Assembly (NCBI RefSeq): GCF_018294505.1 | Contig: NC_057801.1 | Span: 431,424,619 to 431,488,618, forward strand | Origin: Triticum aestivum | Taxonomy: Eukaryota; Streptophyta; Magnoliopsida; Poales; Poaceae | Direction: 5' to 3' | Length of the DNA stretch: 64,000 nt | In this document: one piece after another, positions 54,601 through 64,000 of the stretch | Numbering within the stretch: position 1 is the stretch's first letter | How the letters are laid out: each line of letters begins with the position of its first letter | Position numbers and translations under genes: made by a program | The notes under the pieces: generated by a model | Told to the model about the DNA's origin: nothing | The model's database searches: none | Seen by the model: the letters and a program-made list of their open reading frames with translations, nothing else

Positions 54601-54775
54601 AACCGGAGTCCTTCAAAGGTGTATCTCCGAAGAGGAAGGGCGAAACCTTCTGGCTGAAATTCATGCCGGACTCAGCGGGCACCACGCCGCAACCCGGGCC
54701 CTTGTAAGCAAGGCCTTCCGTACTGGATTTTATTGGCCGACGGCCCGGGCAGACGCTCAGGACTTAGTGCAGTGA
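51607..54775 (+). pseudogene. Protease-RT-RNase H-archaeal-type RNase H
   Basis: The protease region has LTKVLMDGGSGLNLIYEE (about 51877-51930, active D-G-G-S-G), with a TAG at 51955. RT shows LVMVPKKDKSWRLCVDFKDL, CFLDAYSGYHQIKM, NTMPFGLKNAGATYQRM and the catalytic box VYVDGVVVK at about 53050-53076. The second Asp of Y-V-D-D is Gly (GGC at 53062-53064), so RT would be dead. An extra A in an AAAA run near 53230 shifts frame. The reading then passes through RNase H (PVYYVSTVLTPCKSRY, ADFIAEW) and a second RNase H (MHFDGSKM, DSNNMAEYEALLHGLRM, RGDSNLAI, ADVLARIG at about 53911-54280). It reaches the integrase zinc-binding half and a TGA at 54773. Confidence 0.9.
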
Positions 54776-55705
54776 TGCGTCGGTTGCCAATTATTCGCTA
54801 ACCAAAGCCACATGCCGCCTACCACCCTACAAACCATACCCATTACCTGGCCTTTTGCGGTCTGGGGGCTTGACATGGTTGGACCCCTTAAAGGAGGAAC
54901 CCACAAGCAAAAATATCTACTGGTCATGGTGGACAAATTCACCAAATGGATAGAGGCCAAGCCTGTAAAGACGGCCGAATCTAGACCAGTGATAGACTTC
55001 ATATCTGGGGTCGTACACCGTTACGGCGTCCCCCACAGCATCATAACTAACAACGACACAAACTTCACGGCCGATGAAGTGAAACTCTGGTGCAAAAACA
55101 TGGGCATTAAGCTCGACTACGCTTCAGTCTATCACCCTCAAACCAACGGTCAAGTCGAATGAGCCAATGGTCTTATCATGAGCGGCATCAAACCCAGACT
55201 AGTGCGATCCCTCAAGGAATCCAACACGCACTGGGTAGAGGAGCTTGACTCCGTACTCTGGGGGCTGCGGACCACGCCGAATCGCACTACCGGATTCATA
55301 CCATTTTTTATGGTATACAACGCAGAGGCAGTTCTGCCCTGCGACATAATTCATGACTCACCTCGAGTGCGCATGTACGAAGAAAGAGAAGACGAGCTCG
55401 ATCGGCAGGATAGCTTGGACGCATTGGAGGAGGAGCGCGACGTGGAAAAAGCCCGTTCCGCATTCTATCAACAGCAGGCTCGAAGATATCAAAGCAGAGA
55501 AATACGAGCCAAAACTTATAACGTTGGCAAACTAGTTCTACGCCTGCCGGACAAGAAAAAGGACAAACTAAAACCCAAATGGGAGGGTCCCTTCATAATC
55601 GACCAAGTACTGACTGGTGGAGCGTACCGTCTGCAAAACGCATCGGACAACCGACTCGAGCCAAATCCAAGGAACGCAGCACGCCTACGAAGATTCTACG
55701 CCTAG
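54776..55705 (+). pseudogene. Integrase of the Tat-lineage element
   Basis: It follows the TGA with CVGCQLFA, completing the HHCC zinc-binding motif begun as HAGLSGHHAATR (54661 onward). The catalytic core has the first Asp in WGLDMVGPLKGG. The second should be in an I-T-D-N motif but reads SIITNNDTNF (about 55040-55070), so that Asp is replaced by Asn. The Glu is in QTNGQVE (about 55143-55159), followed at once by a TGA at 55160. The C-terminal part (KLKPKWEGPFIID, LRRFYA) ends at 55705. It integrated cDNA; this copy is inactive. Confidence 0.88.
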
Positions 55706-56514
55706 TGCCGGACTCCATGTTCGTCTCCTTCCTCTGTCCCTTTTTTTATTTTTCACATTAGCTGTCTGGCATTTCTCTCCTTCTCTCTACCCTTTTTCTC
55801 CCAAGCCCTTAGGGGCTTGCCTGTGCATTGTTCGCACATACTTGATGCGCCACCCGCGCTCATCATACCTGGGGGCTTCTTTATCAGAAGTTTATATAAA
55901 TGGGCCTCATGCCCAAAACATGTGTGACACTTCCGCATGAACCTTTTATACACCATTATATGCATCGATATGACTTAAGTTTTGGCCAAGTTGGGTTGCT
56001 TGGCTCCTGTGCTTACCCCTACATTCCCGTTCGTTCGGCTAGGTGGTAAAGGGAGCACCTCTGCGATTGTTACTGCCGGGTCAGCCGGATGTGTACCTCA
56101 GACTGGGTGAAACCGAAAGCTAGCGTTCTTAAGGGAATATTCGGTCGGTGAACTAAAAGATGATTTTTCTTATTTATCTATCTGCCCCCATATGCTTTCC
56201 TGCTCTTTTTAGCAGTTCGGACATGCACTTTAGGGCATGCCTCCCAGGGAAAGGAACCCCTAACGGAACTATTCTCCCTGGAAGATGTTTCTTACTAACC
56301 ATGTAATATAACATAACTAGTTGGGCACTTGTCTGCTAAAGCAATTATGACCCCTACGCCTTGTCTCCATGCGTGCCCCGGTTCTTACATAATCGAGAGG
56401 GTATTCGGACACACTCCGGACTATAGGGTCCAAATAGAAGCGAAAAGGTCCGCAATGACAAACGATCTACATTCCGGCTAGAAGGCATTTTTCATGTCAT
56501 TTTAAATTATAGAG
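55706..56514 (+). other. Spacer after integrase
   Basis: About 800 bp between the sense integrase stop and the end of the antisense gene. T-rich on the plus strand at about 55740-55800 and no supported ORF. It would contain the 3' end of any antisense transcript, but no clear AATAAA on the minus strand was identified. Confidence 0.5.
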
Positions 56515-59500
56515 TCAATCAGACTCGGTATATTCTTCTTCAATACCATCCAACAGGCGGTCTAATTTACAGTCCTGTTGAGAATACTTTGCAGCCAGCT
56601 CTACCTGGCCATATACTAAGCTGACAGGGATCTCCTTTCCATCAGGACCCATAGGGACGACCTCGGCCATGTGGTTCGGGTCAGCCTTCGTGTACCGAGT
56701 CTTCACCATGGCCTAGGCCTCCCTGGCACCTTGACGGCAGGCCGATATCTTCCACAACCGGAAGCGCCGCTGCACTCCCTCTAGCTTCCTAGCAAGCTCC
56801 CCAAGGCCTTCTGGCATGGAGAGGGATGGCCACATAGCCTGGACGACGCCCTGCATTGCCTGCCGAACTCGTTCGTGCAGTTGCAACAGCTCGGGAAGAA
56901 GGTCCCCCGTTGAACCGGGCATTTCCTCCGCAGGACGACCTGTCAGCAGACCTACAGACATAGCTCTGTCAATCGACTTCCTCGCCGAATTCTTTTTTCG
57001 AAGATTCGTTCAAGCACTTACTAAAAATGCCGCGTCGAAGTCGCTGATTCTCCTTTACGGAAGCAGACAGCTGAATACGAACATCCTTTAGTTCCTCGCC
57101 TAGCTGGGTATTGGCGTCTTGAAGTTTGTTCTTCTCTTGCCTCACCCTCGTCAGCACGCTCTCGCCAGCCTTTAGTTGGCGTAGGAGTTGTTGCTTATCC
57201 GGATTTACTCTAGCCCCATCTGCACTATTATCGTCAGAGTTGCACACATGCCGCACTGCACAACGGAATTATCTTTCGTAGCATATCTTATCTGAGGGGG
57301 TCCCCTTGGCATTATCTGAAGCGTCCAGTGCGGCCTCGAGTTGGGCCTTGCACTCTTCAAGCTCCTGGGACAGTTGCGTGTTCTTCTTTGTAAGACCCTG
57401 CATAGCATATGATCCTTAAATCAGTTATCTTAACTATTTCAAGTCTCGGGGGCTACTGACATATATAACCTTCAATTTTACTCACCTGTATGTCTTTCAC
57501 ATACTGCTCTGTGGCTCTGGCTAGACCATTTTGAGCGGCACGGAGGTACGCATCTCCTGTATTAAAGGCGTCCAACGCCTCTGGGGAAAAACATGCGTCA
57601 CGAAGAACAGTCCGGCGACGCCTGTGCTTCATGGCACTCTCCACCTCTGAATTGGTGGCAGATAGCCCGTCTGCGTCCTTTGTCGAAGGAACGCCCGAGG
57701 CGCGCCCCGTGTCCGCCTCCGCTTCCGGACCCGGCCTTGAACCCTAGCCGGTGGATATAGTCCGGCGGGCTCTCTTCTTTCTAAGAAGAGCATGAGCGTT
57801 AGTATGACTTGAGGGCATAAACCCTAGGCGTTAAGTTCGCTCGCCGTACCGTTGCGCTAGAATCTCGATCTGGTCCGCACTTCTTTTTGGCCCGCCTGGC
57901 TTCAGCGGCCCTTGTTGGCTGCCCACCGCGGGCTCGGCCTTCCGCCTCGAGGATTTACGCTGCAAAACACTATTAGTTCACGGCATTCAAGATAAAGCAT
58001 GGATGGATCTCCTTGAAAGTACAGGGACTTTGGTCTCGGTTACCTTTGAGGCTGGAAGTAGTCCGGGATAGTCGGTCGTAATGGCCACTAAGGTGTTGTC
58101 CTTACTCAATTGATGAAACACCCCATCAATTAATTCCACACATAATTCTGGGTCCTCTTGGGAGTCCGGATCGAGGGACCGTTCCGGGTCCTCGGGTTGT
58201 GGAGGAGGGTTGTTTATCTCCTTCACAGTCTAGCGCAGATCCTGCGTTAACATTGCTAGACTAAGTACTCAATTATGGGAATTTCAAAAGCGGGTAGGCA
58301 AGTGAAAATGTTCGCTCACCCATCTTGGAGGATTGTACATGGAGAATCCGCCCCGTGGGTTGACCCGGAGGAATTCCTCTTCTTCTCCCTTGTACAAAGC
58401 GGATAAGATCTTCGTTAGAGTAGCAGCCGAATTCGGCCCCTTGCGACCGCACCGGGTGGCGTCGTCCTCCCCGTTGAAATCCCACATGGGGTGGCCTCTG
58501 TACTGAAGCGGCTGCACCCCCCGCGTAATGCATGTGGCCATGACCTCGATCATGGTTAATCCGGAATGAGCCAACAATCTTATCCGGCTCATCAGGTAAA
58601 GGACGTCCCTATTGAAGGAAATATGCCCTAGAGGCAATAATAAAGTTATTATTTATTTCCTCATATCATGATAAATGTTTATTATTCATGTTAGAATTGT
58701 ATTAACCGGAAACATGATACATGTGTGAATACATAGACAAACATATAGTCACTAGTATGCCTCTACTTGACTAGCTCATTAATCAAAGATGGTTATGTTT
58801 CCTAACCATTGACATGTGTTGTCATTTGATTAATGGGATCACATCATTAGGAGAATGAGGTGATTGACATGACCCATCCCGTTAGCTTAGCACTTGATCG
58901 TTTAGTATTCTGCTATTGCTTCCTTCATGACTTATACATGTTCCTGTAACTATGAGAATTGTGTAACTCCCGTTTACCGGAGGAACACTTTGGGTACTAC
59001 CAAACGTCACAACGTAACTGGGTGATTATAAAGGAGTACTACAGGTGTCTCCGAAGGTACATGTTGAGTTAGCATAATTCGAGATTAGGTTTTGTCACTC
59101 CGATTGTTGGAGAGGTATCTCTGGGCCCTCTCGGTAATGCTCATCACCTAAGCCTTGCAAGCATGTAACTAATGAGTTAGTTATAAGATGAAGTATTACA
59201 GAACGAGTAAAGAGACTTGTCGATAAAGATATTGAACTAGGTATTGGATACCGACGATCGAATCTCGGACAAGTAACATACCGATGACAAAGGGAACAAC
59301 GTATGTTGTTATGCGGTTTGACCGATAAAGATCTTCATAGAATATGTAGGAACCAATATGGGCATCCAGGTCCCGCTATTGGTTATTGACCAGAGATGTG
59401 TCTCAGTCATGTCTACATCGTTCTCGAACCATAGGGTCCGCACGCTTAAGGTTTCGATGACAGTTATATTATGAGTTTATGTATTTTGATGTACCGAAGG

Positions 59501-61033
59501 TTGTTCGGAGTCCCGGATATGATTACGGACATGACGAGGAGTCTCGAAATGGTCGAGACATAAAGATTGATATATTGGACGGATATATTTGGACACCGGA
59601 AAGGTTCCGGAGAAGTTTGAAGCCCCGGGAGGTTACCGGAACCCCCCGGGAGGTATATGGGCCTTATTGGGCCCATGTAGGAGGAAGAGAGAAAGAGCAA
59701 AGGAGGGGGGCGCGCCCCCCCAAGCCCAATCCGAATTGGGGAGGGGGGCCGGCCCCCCCTTTCCTTTCTCCTTCCCCCTCTTCCTATTACTACTACTAGT
59801 ACTACTTCCTAATACTAGTACTCTTTCCTCCCCCCTCCAAATAAGATAAGGAAAAGAGAGGGAAACCTACTTGGAGTAGGTTTCCCCCTCCTCATGGCGC
59901 GCCCCCCCTAGGGCAGGCCACCTCCTCCCTCCCTCCTTTATATACGGGGGTAGGGGGGCACCCTAGAACACACAAGTTGATCATTGATCGTTCCTTAGCC
60001 GTGTGCGGTGCCCCCCTCCACGATATTACACCTCGGTCATATTGTAGCGGTGCTTAGGCGAAGCCCTGCAACAGGAGAACATCAAGATCGTCACCACGCC
60101 GTCGTGCTGACGGAACTCCCCCTCGGCGCCTCTGCTGGATCGGAGATCGAGGGTGCATCATCGAGCTATATGCGTGTCAAGAACTCGGAGGTGCCGGAGT
60201 AACGGTACTTGGATCGGTTGAACCGGAGGATGTACGACTACTTCCTCTACGTTGCGTCAACGCTTCCGCTTCGGTCTACGAGGGTACGTAGACTACACTC
60301 TCCCCTCGTTGCTATATCATCACCATGATCTTGCGTGTGCGTAGGAAATTTTTTGAAATTACTACGTTCCCCAACACCTATCAGCTTCCCTCTGAGGGTT
60401 TTGTGGGCGCCAGCTCAGGCGTTTCTTCAATGGAGCATTATTAAACTCAGGAAGACCGATCCGAACAGGGTCCGGCAGGGGGACGTCGTCCATATAAAAC
60501 CATTCCGAAGGCCAGTCCTCGGACGCCTTCTTTGGGGTACCGGATAGATATCCGATCCCGGCGATGCGCCATAGTTCGGCTTCGCCCACTTGATAAATTG
60601 ACCCCTCCTGAGAGCGGGGCACAAGGCAGAACAACCTCTTCCACAGCGTGAAATGGGCCTCGATGCCCAAAAACAGCTCGCAGAGGGCCACGAAGCCCGC
60701 AATATGCAGAATGGAGGCAGGCGTGAGGTTGTGTAGCTAGAGGCCGTAGAACTCTAGCAACCCTCGTAGAAACGGATGAATTGGAAATCCGAGTCCTCTT
60801 ATTAAATAACGGACTAGGCATACCCGCTCTCCTTGAGAGGGATTGGGGACGCTCTCCGCCTGCTCTCCGCCACTATAGGTGGCAATCCCGGCTCGAACCG
60901 AGACCATATATGTTGGGGGGAGGAGCCCCTTGGACTGAAGCACTACTAGCTTGCTATGCGGGACGGAACACCGCTCCCAATCTCCAGGCCGAGGGCTGGA
61001 GAGGCGAGAGGAGGAGTTGCTCCGACCGGCCAT
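56515..61033 (-). pseudogene. Multi-exon antisense gene of the Tat-lineage element (Transposase_28-like)
   Basis: The minus-strand ATG at 61033 (MAGRSNSSSRLSS) opens a gene with GT-AG junctions. Exon 1 is 61033-60382 joined across the solo LTR to 58612-58320, ending before GTGAGC. Exon 2 is 58241-58044, ending before GTAACC. A third begins at 57959. Another is 57780-57486 before GTGAGT. The next starts at 57397. The following one ends at 57022 before GTAAGT. The last is 56951-56515. Exon 1 has FPIHPFLRGLLEFYG and FVALCELFLGIEAHFTLWKR. This fits the grass 'putative gypsy type transposon' family (Pfam Transposase_28, recalled). Later exons encode a Glu/Lys/Leu coiled coil (KKNTQLSQELEECKAQLEAA), then LLPELLQLHERVRQAM and a final acidic EEEYTESD. 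Phases agree at the first two introns and the last. Stops near 60737, 58232 and 56711 and a GT-to-AT donor near 57317 mark decay. Function unknown. Confidence 0.75.
58613..60376 (+). mobile_element. Solo LTR of an Angela-like Ty1/Copia element
   Basis: It begins TGAAGGAAATATGCCCTAG and ends TACGTTCCCCAACA, 1,764 bp, with a perfect target duplication CCTAT (58608-58612 and 60377-60381). The sequence matches the Angela/BARE-type LTR as remembered (GTCACAACGTAACTGGGTG, GGAGAGGTATCTCTGGGCCC). TATA box TTTATATAC lies at 59937-59945. A single LTR with intact target duplication means the internal region was lost by LTR-LTR recombination. It lies within exon 1 of the antisense gene, so it is younger than the host element. 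Confidence 0.95.
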
Positions 61034-61357
61034 GGTGGAATGGATCTCTGTCGAAAGCGCTCTGATGGATACTCGCAGAGGAACGGTGGTGTGAATTGGA
61101 TCTAAATCCCCGTCTCTTTTATGGGCGGCTCATTAACGCAACTGGGGGGGTAAATGAAAAAAAAACTGGCTTTTCACATTCGTTTGACACGTGGAAGATG
61201 GTCATTATGGGGCATAGAAGCCGAGGAGAGCAGCACGCACTAGAAGCCGGACACTATTCAATAGGTACAGGGAATTTGGAGAAGAATCCGCTTTGTAATG
61301 TCGAAGACAAACTTGCGCGCCGGACTTATCGTCATTGAAGCCTGGTTCGGGGGCTAC

Positions 61358-61829
61358 TGAGGGAGTCCTGGATTAGGGGGTGTCCGGATGGCCGGACTAT
61401 GACCTTTGGCCGGACTCCTGGACTATGAAGATACAAGATTGCAGACTCTGTCCCGTGTCCGGATGGGACTTTCCTTGGCGTGGAAGGCAAGCTTGGCGAT
61501 ACGATATGAAGATCTCCTCCCATTGTAACCGACTCTGTGTAACCCTAGCCCTCTCTGGTGTCTATATAAACCGGAGAGTTTTAGTCCATAGGAAGAACAA
61601 CAATCATACCATAGGCTAGCTTCTAGGGTTTAGCCTCTCTGATCTCGTGGTAGATCCACTCTTGTACTACCCATATCATCAATATTAATCAAGAAGGAGT
61701 AGGGTTTTACCTCCATCGAGAGGGCCCGAACCTGGGTAAAAACATTGTGTCCCTTGTCTCCTTTTACCATCCGCCTAGACGCACAGTTCAGGACCCCCTA
61801 CCCGAGATCCGCCGGTTTTGACACCGACA
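61358..61829 (+). repeat. Right 472-bp LTR of the Tat-lineage element
   Basis: It starts TGAGGGAGTCCTGG and ends TTGACACCGACA, preceded by the polypurine tract. It repeats the TATA box at about 61562-61571. Confidence 0.95.
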
Positions 61830-61904
61830 GCGACCCACCGTGTTCTACTTTTCTTCATTTTTTGTGTGGCGCGGTCTCGTTGGTAGCGAAGCAGGGGAAA
61901 TCCT

Positions 61905-62260
61905 CCCCCTCATTGCTGGCAGGGTGGGGCCTGGCTGAGCCGGCGATGTCATCTGCCTCATTATTGGCGGGGCGGGGCCTCGGCGGAGTAGGGCCTCTGC
62001 CTCGATGCCGGTGCGGCGGGGCCTTGGCGGAGCCAGCGATATCCTCTATATTGTTGTCGGCGGGGCGGCACCTCAGCGGACCGGGGGAAGTCCTCCCCCT
62101 CGTTGCCGGCAGGGTGGGGCCTCGGCTGAGCCGGTGATGTCCTCTACCTCGTTGTTGGTGGGGCAGGGCCACGGCGGAGCCAACGGTGTCCTCTGCCTCG
62201 TTGTTGGCACCACGGGGCCTCGGCGGAGCAGGGCCTCGTCGACGCCAGGGAGCAGGGACT
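61905..62260 (-). repeat. Degenerate minisatellite of about 48-50 bp units
   Basis: About seven units share GGCGGGGCGGGGCCTCGGCGG and GTCCTCTGCCTCGTTG-type phrases. On the minus strand they encode the repetitive tail of the ORF at 62073-62777 (NNEVEDITGSAEAPP, NNIEDIAGSAKAPP, NNEADDIAGSARP). The first three units lie beyond the ORF's stop, showing that repeat copy number has shifted the stop. Confidence 0.75.
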
Positions 62261-62777
62261 CGTCGGAGCCGGCATTGTCCTCTGCCTCGTCCTCGGTCTC
62301 GCCAAGCAACGCCTCGCCCGCTTCATCGCCCTCTTTGTAGGCGGCCACAGCCTCTGCCACCTGCATACGGTACCGCCAGCACTCGAGGCGGCCCTCACGG
62401 GTGGAGCGGTACGAGTCGAGCAATGCCTCCTGCTCCGCCCGCTCCGTGGCGATCTGCTCCTCCGTTTGCAGGTGCTCCCGGAGGAGATGGTCGTTGTAGG
62501 CGGCGGCAACCTGCGCCTCCCGGAACTGCTCCTCACGCTTTTGCCTCACCGTGTCCATGTATTGGGCACGGGCCTCACCGATGGTCATGGTGCAATGCAC
62601 CGGCAAGGATGGCGCGGAGGAGGGGGTTGGCGCCGGATCATCGGCTAGCATGTTCTCCATTGGGATGTCTTCGTCCTCCGGCTGCCTACCGGCCAGCCAG
62701 TTAGCAGCAATGGCTGCCATCTCCTTGTGGTCCGTCGTCCACCCATCCCGAAGAGCACTAGAGCGCGAGGAAGCCAT
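62073..62777 (-). CDS. 234-codon protein of unknown function with repeat-derived tail
   Basis: The frame begins MASSRSSALRDGWTTD at 62777 and is open to GGGLPPVR. Residues about 15-55 look like a folded N-terminal segment (KEMAAIAANWLAGRQPEDED). Residues about 70-155 are strongly helical and charged (QYMDTVRQKREEQFREAQ, REGRLECWRYRMQVAEAV), suggesting a coiled coil. The acidic segment about 155-180 leads into a Pro/Arg/Gly-rich tail encoded by the minisatellite. No signal peptide, membrane segment or known domain was recognised. A TATA box (minus strand TATATAAA, about 75 bp upstream of the ATG) supports a real transcription unit. Similar hypothetical proteins are, from memory, common in wheat annotations, so it may belong to an unrecognised repeat family. 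Confidence 0.5.
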   Translation of the reverse strand: MASSRSSALRDGWTTDHKEMAAIAANWLAGRQPEDEDIPMENMLADDPAPTPSSAPSLPVHCTMTIGEARAQYMDTVRQKREEQFREAQVAAAYNDHLLREHLQTEEQIATERAEQEALLDSYRSTREGRLECWRYRMQVAEAVAAYKEGDEAGEALLGETEDEAEDNAGSDESLLPGVDEALLRRGPVVPTTRQRTPLAPPWPCPTNNEVEDITGSAEAPPCRQRGGGLPPVR

Positions 62778-62848
62778 GGTGGGCAGTAGTGGTGTGGGCA
62801 GGAGAAAGGGAACGGATGCGGATGACTATGGCTATGGCAGGCGCAATA

Positions 62849-62857
62849 GTTTATATA
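62849..62857 (-). promoter_or_regulatory. TATA box for the 62073-62777 ORF
   Basis: Minus strand CTATATAAACT centred at about 62853 lies 72-80 bp upstream of the ATG. This would place a start site near 62820-62825, with a short leader. The GC-rich DNA upstream (62940-63090) recurs at 36060-36260. Confidence 0.5.
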
Positions 62858-62859
62858 GC

Positions 62860-63570
62860 AATGGTGGGCGATGGAGGGACGGACGTGTGGTGCCAGAGTA
62901 GCCGCCTCGGCAACCGCATATCATTAATGTGGGCGGCAGACGGACGGACGGATGGCACTTGTGTCGTTTGAAGGCGGAGCAGTCGCCTGCATCGGGAAGC
63001 GGGGCAAGCGGCGCTGACCGTTTCAGGCAGAAAGCGCGCGCGGGTGAGGGAGGCGGTCTGGGTGGGCGAGGGAAGTCAAACTAATGCTTGGCAGCAACCG
63101 GACATGCTGGCTCGCCAGCGAGCTCGCCGAGCTAAGCGACGACAATCAGACGATGGACGTAGCTTCTGATCAGGAGCCGGCGCCACTATCCAAGACGGTT
63201 CATGCCGTGTTCACCATAGAGCAGGTACGGCCGCACTTCGACGCTCTAATGGCGGAAGAGCTACCAGCGCAGAACGACCTGTGCTGCAACCTCCATCTCC
63301 TCAACAAGCACCGATGAACAAGCGAACGACAATGCAGTCGCAGACATGTGGCCCTATGATTCTGGCTTCCCGAATGAGCAGCCGACGCTGTATCAGACCA
63401 TCCATAGGGCCCGCGAGGCCCTCTCCGTCGTCCTTCGAGTTGTTGCGCTTGCCGTGGCGCCGCCGTCGCACGTACGCAAGTGCCTCATTATATACAACTA
63501 TATTTTTTTGCTTCCTCCTGGTTTCCTGACATCATGGCCCCACATCATTGTCAACCTATGTAGTCAATAA
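62860..63570. other. GC-rich DNA with weak coding signal
   Basis: The part nearest 62860 is the presumed promoter of the minus-strand ORF. Two short plus-strand frames (63084-63317, MLGSNRTCWLASELAEL; 63346-63570, MWPYDSGFPNEQPTLYQ) follow each other and might be exons of one fragment, but no domain or splice evidence was found. Treated as unassigned. Confidence 0.3.
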
Positions 63571-64000
63571 ACGAGAGAATTGCACAAGGAGCGGCCGACA
63601 GCTGGGACCAAGTAGCTCGAGCAGTATTTGTGTTTTTGAGGTGTGAGCACTCCAGAGTTTTTCTTGAGCGATGTTTTCATTGTGTTCAGAGTAGAGCGGG
63701 GTATTAACTGGGTGGGTTGTGGCCCGTCTAGCCCAGGCCAGATATCCAGCCCAGATATTAATTTTTTCAAGCTGAAAATGGCTAGCCCAGCTATACTTTT
63801 TTTAGGAATACCCAGGTAAGGTCAACTTGTTATTCTCCCCCACTCGGCTGCAAATATTTTCTATGAGGGATGCATTAGGCTTAACGAGAAAATGGCTTTA
63901 AGAAATAATAAATTGAATGTAATTATAAAAACTGGGCAGTAACTATAAAAAATGCACCAAACACGTAATTACTTTATAAAATATTATTTTTGGATATTGA
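63571..64000. other. Unassigned AT-rich DNA at the window end
   Basis: No ORF, terminus or repeat structure is visible apart from a CCAGCCCAGATATTAA phrase following CCAGGCCAGATATCCAG (about 63733-63762), a short imperfect direct repeat. Confidence 0.4.

Larger units (their letters stand above)
50070..61829 (+). mobile_element. Tat-lineage Ty3/Gypsy element with antisense gene
   Basis: Identical-length LTRs (472 bp) are flanked by a perfect target duplication GCGAC (50065-50069 and 61830-61834). The sense strand encodes Gag, protease, RT, two RNase H domains and integrase. A second, archaeal-type RNase H before integrase is the hallmark of the Tat (Ogre/Retand) lineage. The long region after integrase (55706-61357) carries a multi-exon gene on the opposite strand. 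By eye about 13 mismatches separate the LTRs (roughly 97% identity), implying insertion on the order of a million years ago at commonly used grass rates. Polypurine tract GGTTCGGGGGCTAC precedes the right LTR. Confidence 0.95.

Noticed and set aside
62186..62704. 172-codon plus-strand frame
   Set aside because: It is the opposite-strand shadow of the 62073-62777 ORF, which has the TATA box and balanced composition.

Overview
The window looks like intergenic DNA from a large grass genome, most likely Triticeae (wheat, Aegilops or barley). Almost all of it is nested LTR retrotransposons, with MITEs and low-copy non-coding DNA between them. Family names given here (Sabrina-, WHAM-, Fatima- and Angela-like) come from memory of Triticeae repeats and are tentative. 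The structures themselves (LTR ends, target-site duplications, primer sites, protein motifs) are read from the sequence. No intact cellular gene of known function was found.

Layout. 1-3404: a scrambled chain of retrotransposon pieces (internal 3' end, complete 1.66-kb LTR, internal 5' piece, fragment of a second LTR family, another internal 3' end). 3405-14672: an Athila-type Gypsy element with a decayed gag-pol, an intact 171-codon coiled-coil ORF, and a 1,052-bp hAT element inside its 3' LTR. 14673-17226: single-copy-like DNA, including a possible 5' gene fragment on the minus strand. 17227-33148: a Tat-type Gypsy element with 888-bp LTRs and deleted pol. It was split by a complete minus-strand non-autonomous element, 19682-28516, with target duplication GAGGA. 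33149-39469 and 46940-50069: one non-coding locus rich in MITEs, carrying duplicated exon-like modules and a recurrent splice-acceptor-like motif. It is split by a WHAM-like element at 39470-46939, which holds an intact 442-codon ORF of unknown function. 50070-61829: a Tat-lineage Gypsy element with target duplication GCGAC. Its sense gag-pol is disrupted, and a multi-exon antisense gene lies in its 3' half. That gene is itself broken by an Angela-like solo LTR (58613-60376, target duplication CCTAT). 61830-64000: a minus-strand ORF with a TATA box and a minisatellite-encoded tail, then unassigned AT-rich DNA.

How the parts relate. Three LTR families here (1.66-kb Sabrina-like, 1.52-kb WHAM-like, 1.5-kb Fatima-like) share a primer-binding site complementary to the 3' end of plant tRNA-Asp. 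Only the Fatima-like one encodes protease, reverse transcriptase, RNase H and integrase. The other two encode unknown proteins that share a C-terminal motif, and they share a long 3' non-coding region with conserved paired stem-loops. This fits a group of non-autonomous elements mobilised in trans by an autonomous Athila-type partner. The most striking single feature is the antisense gene of the 50070-61829 element. It keeps GT-AG introns, as expected if its host's genomic RNA is transcribed from the opposite strand and so never splices them.
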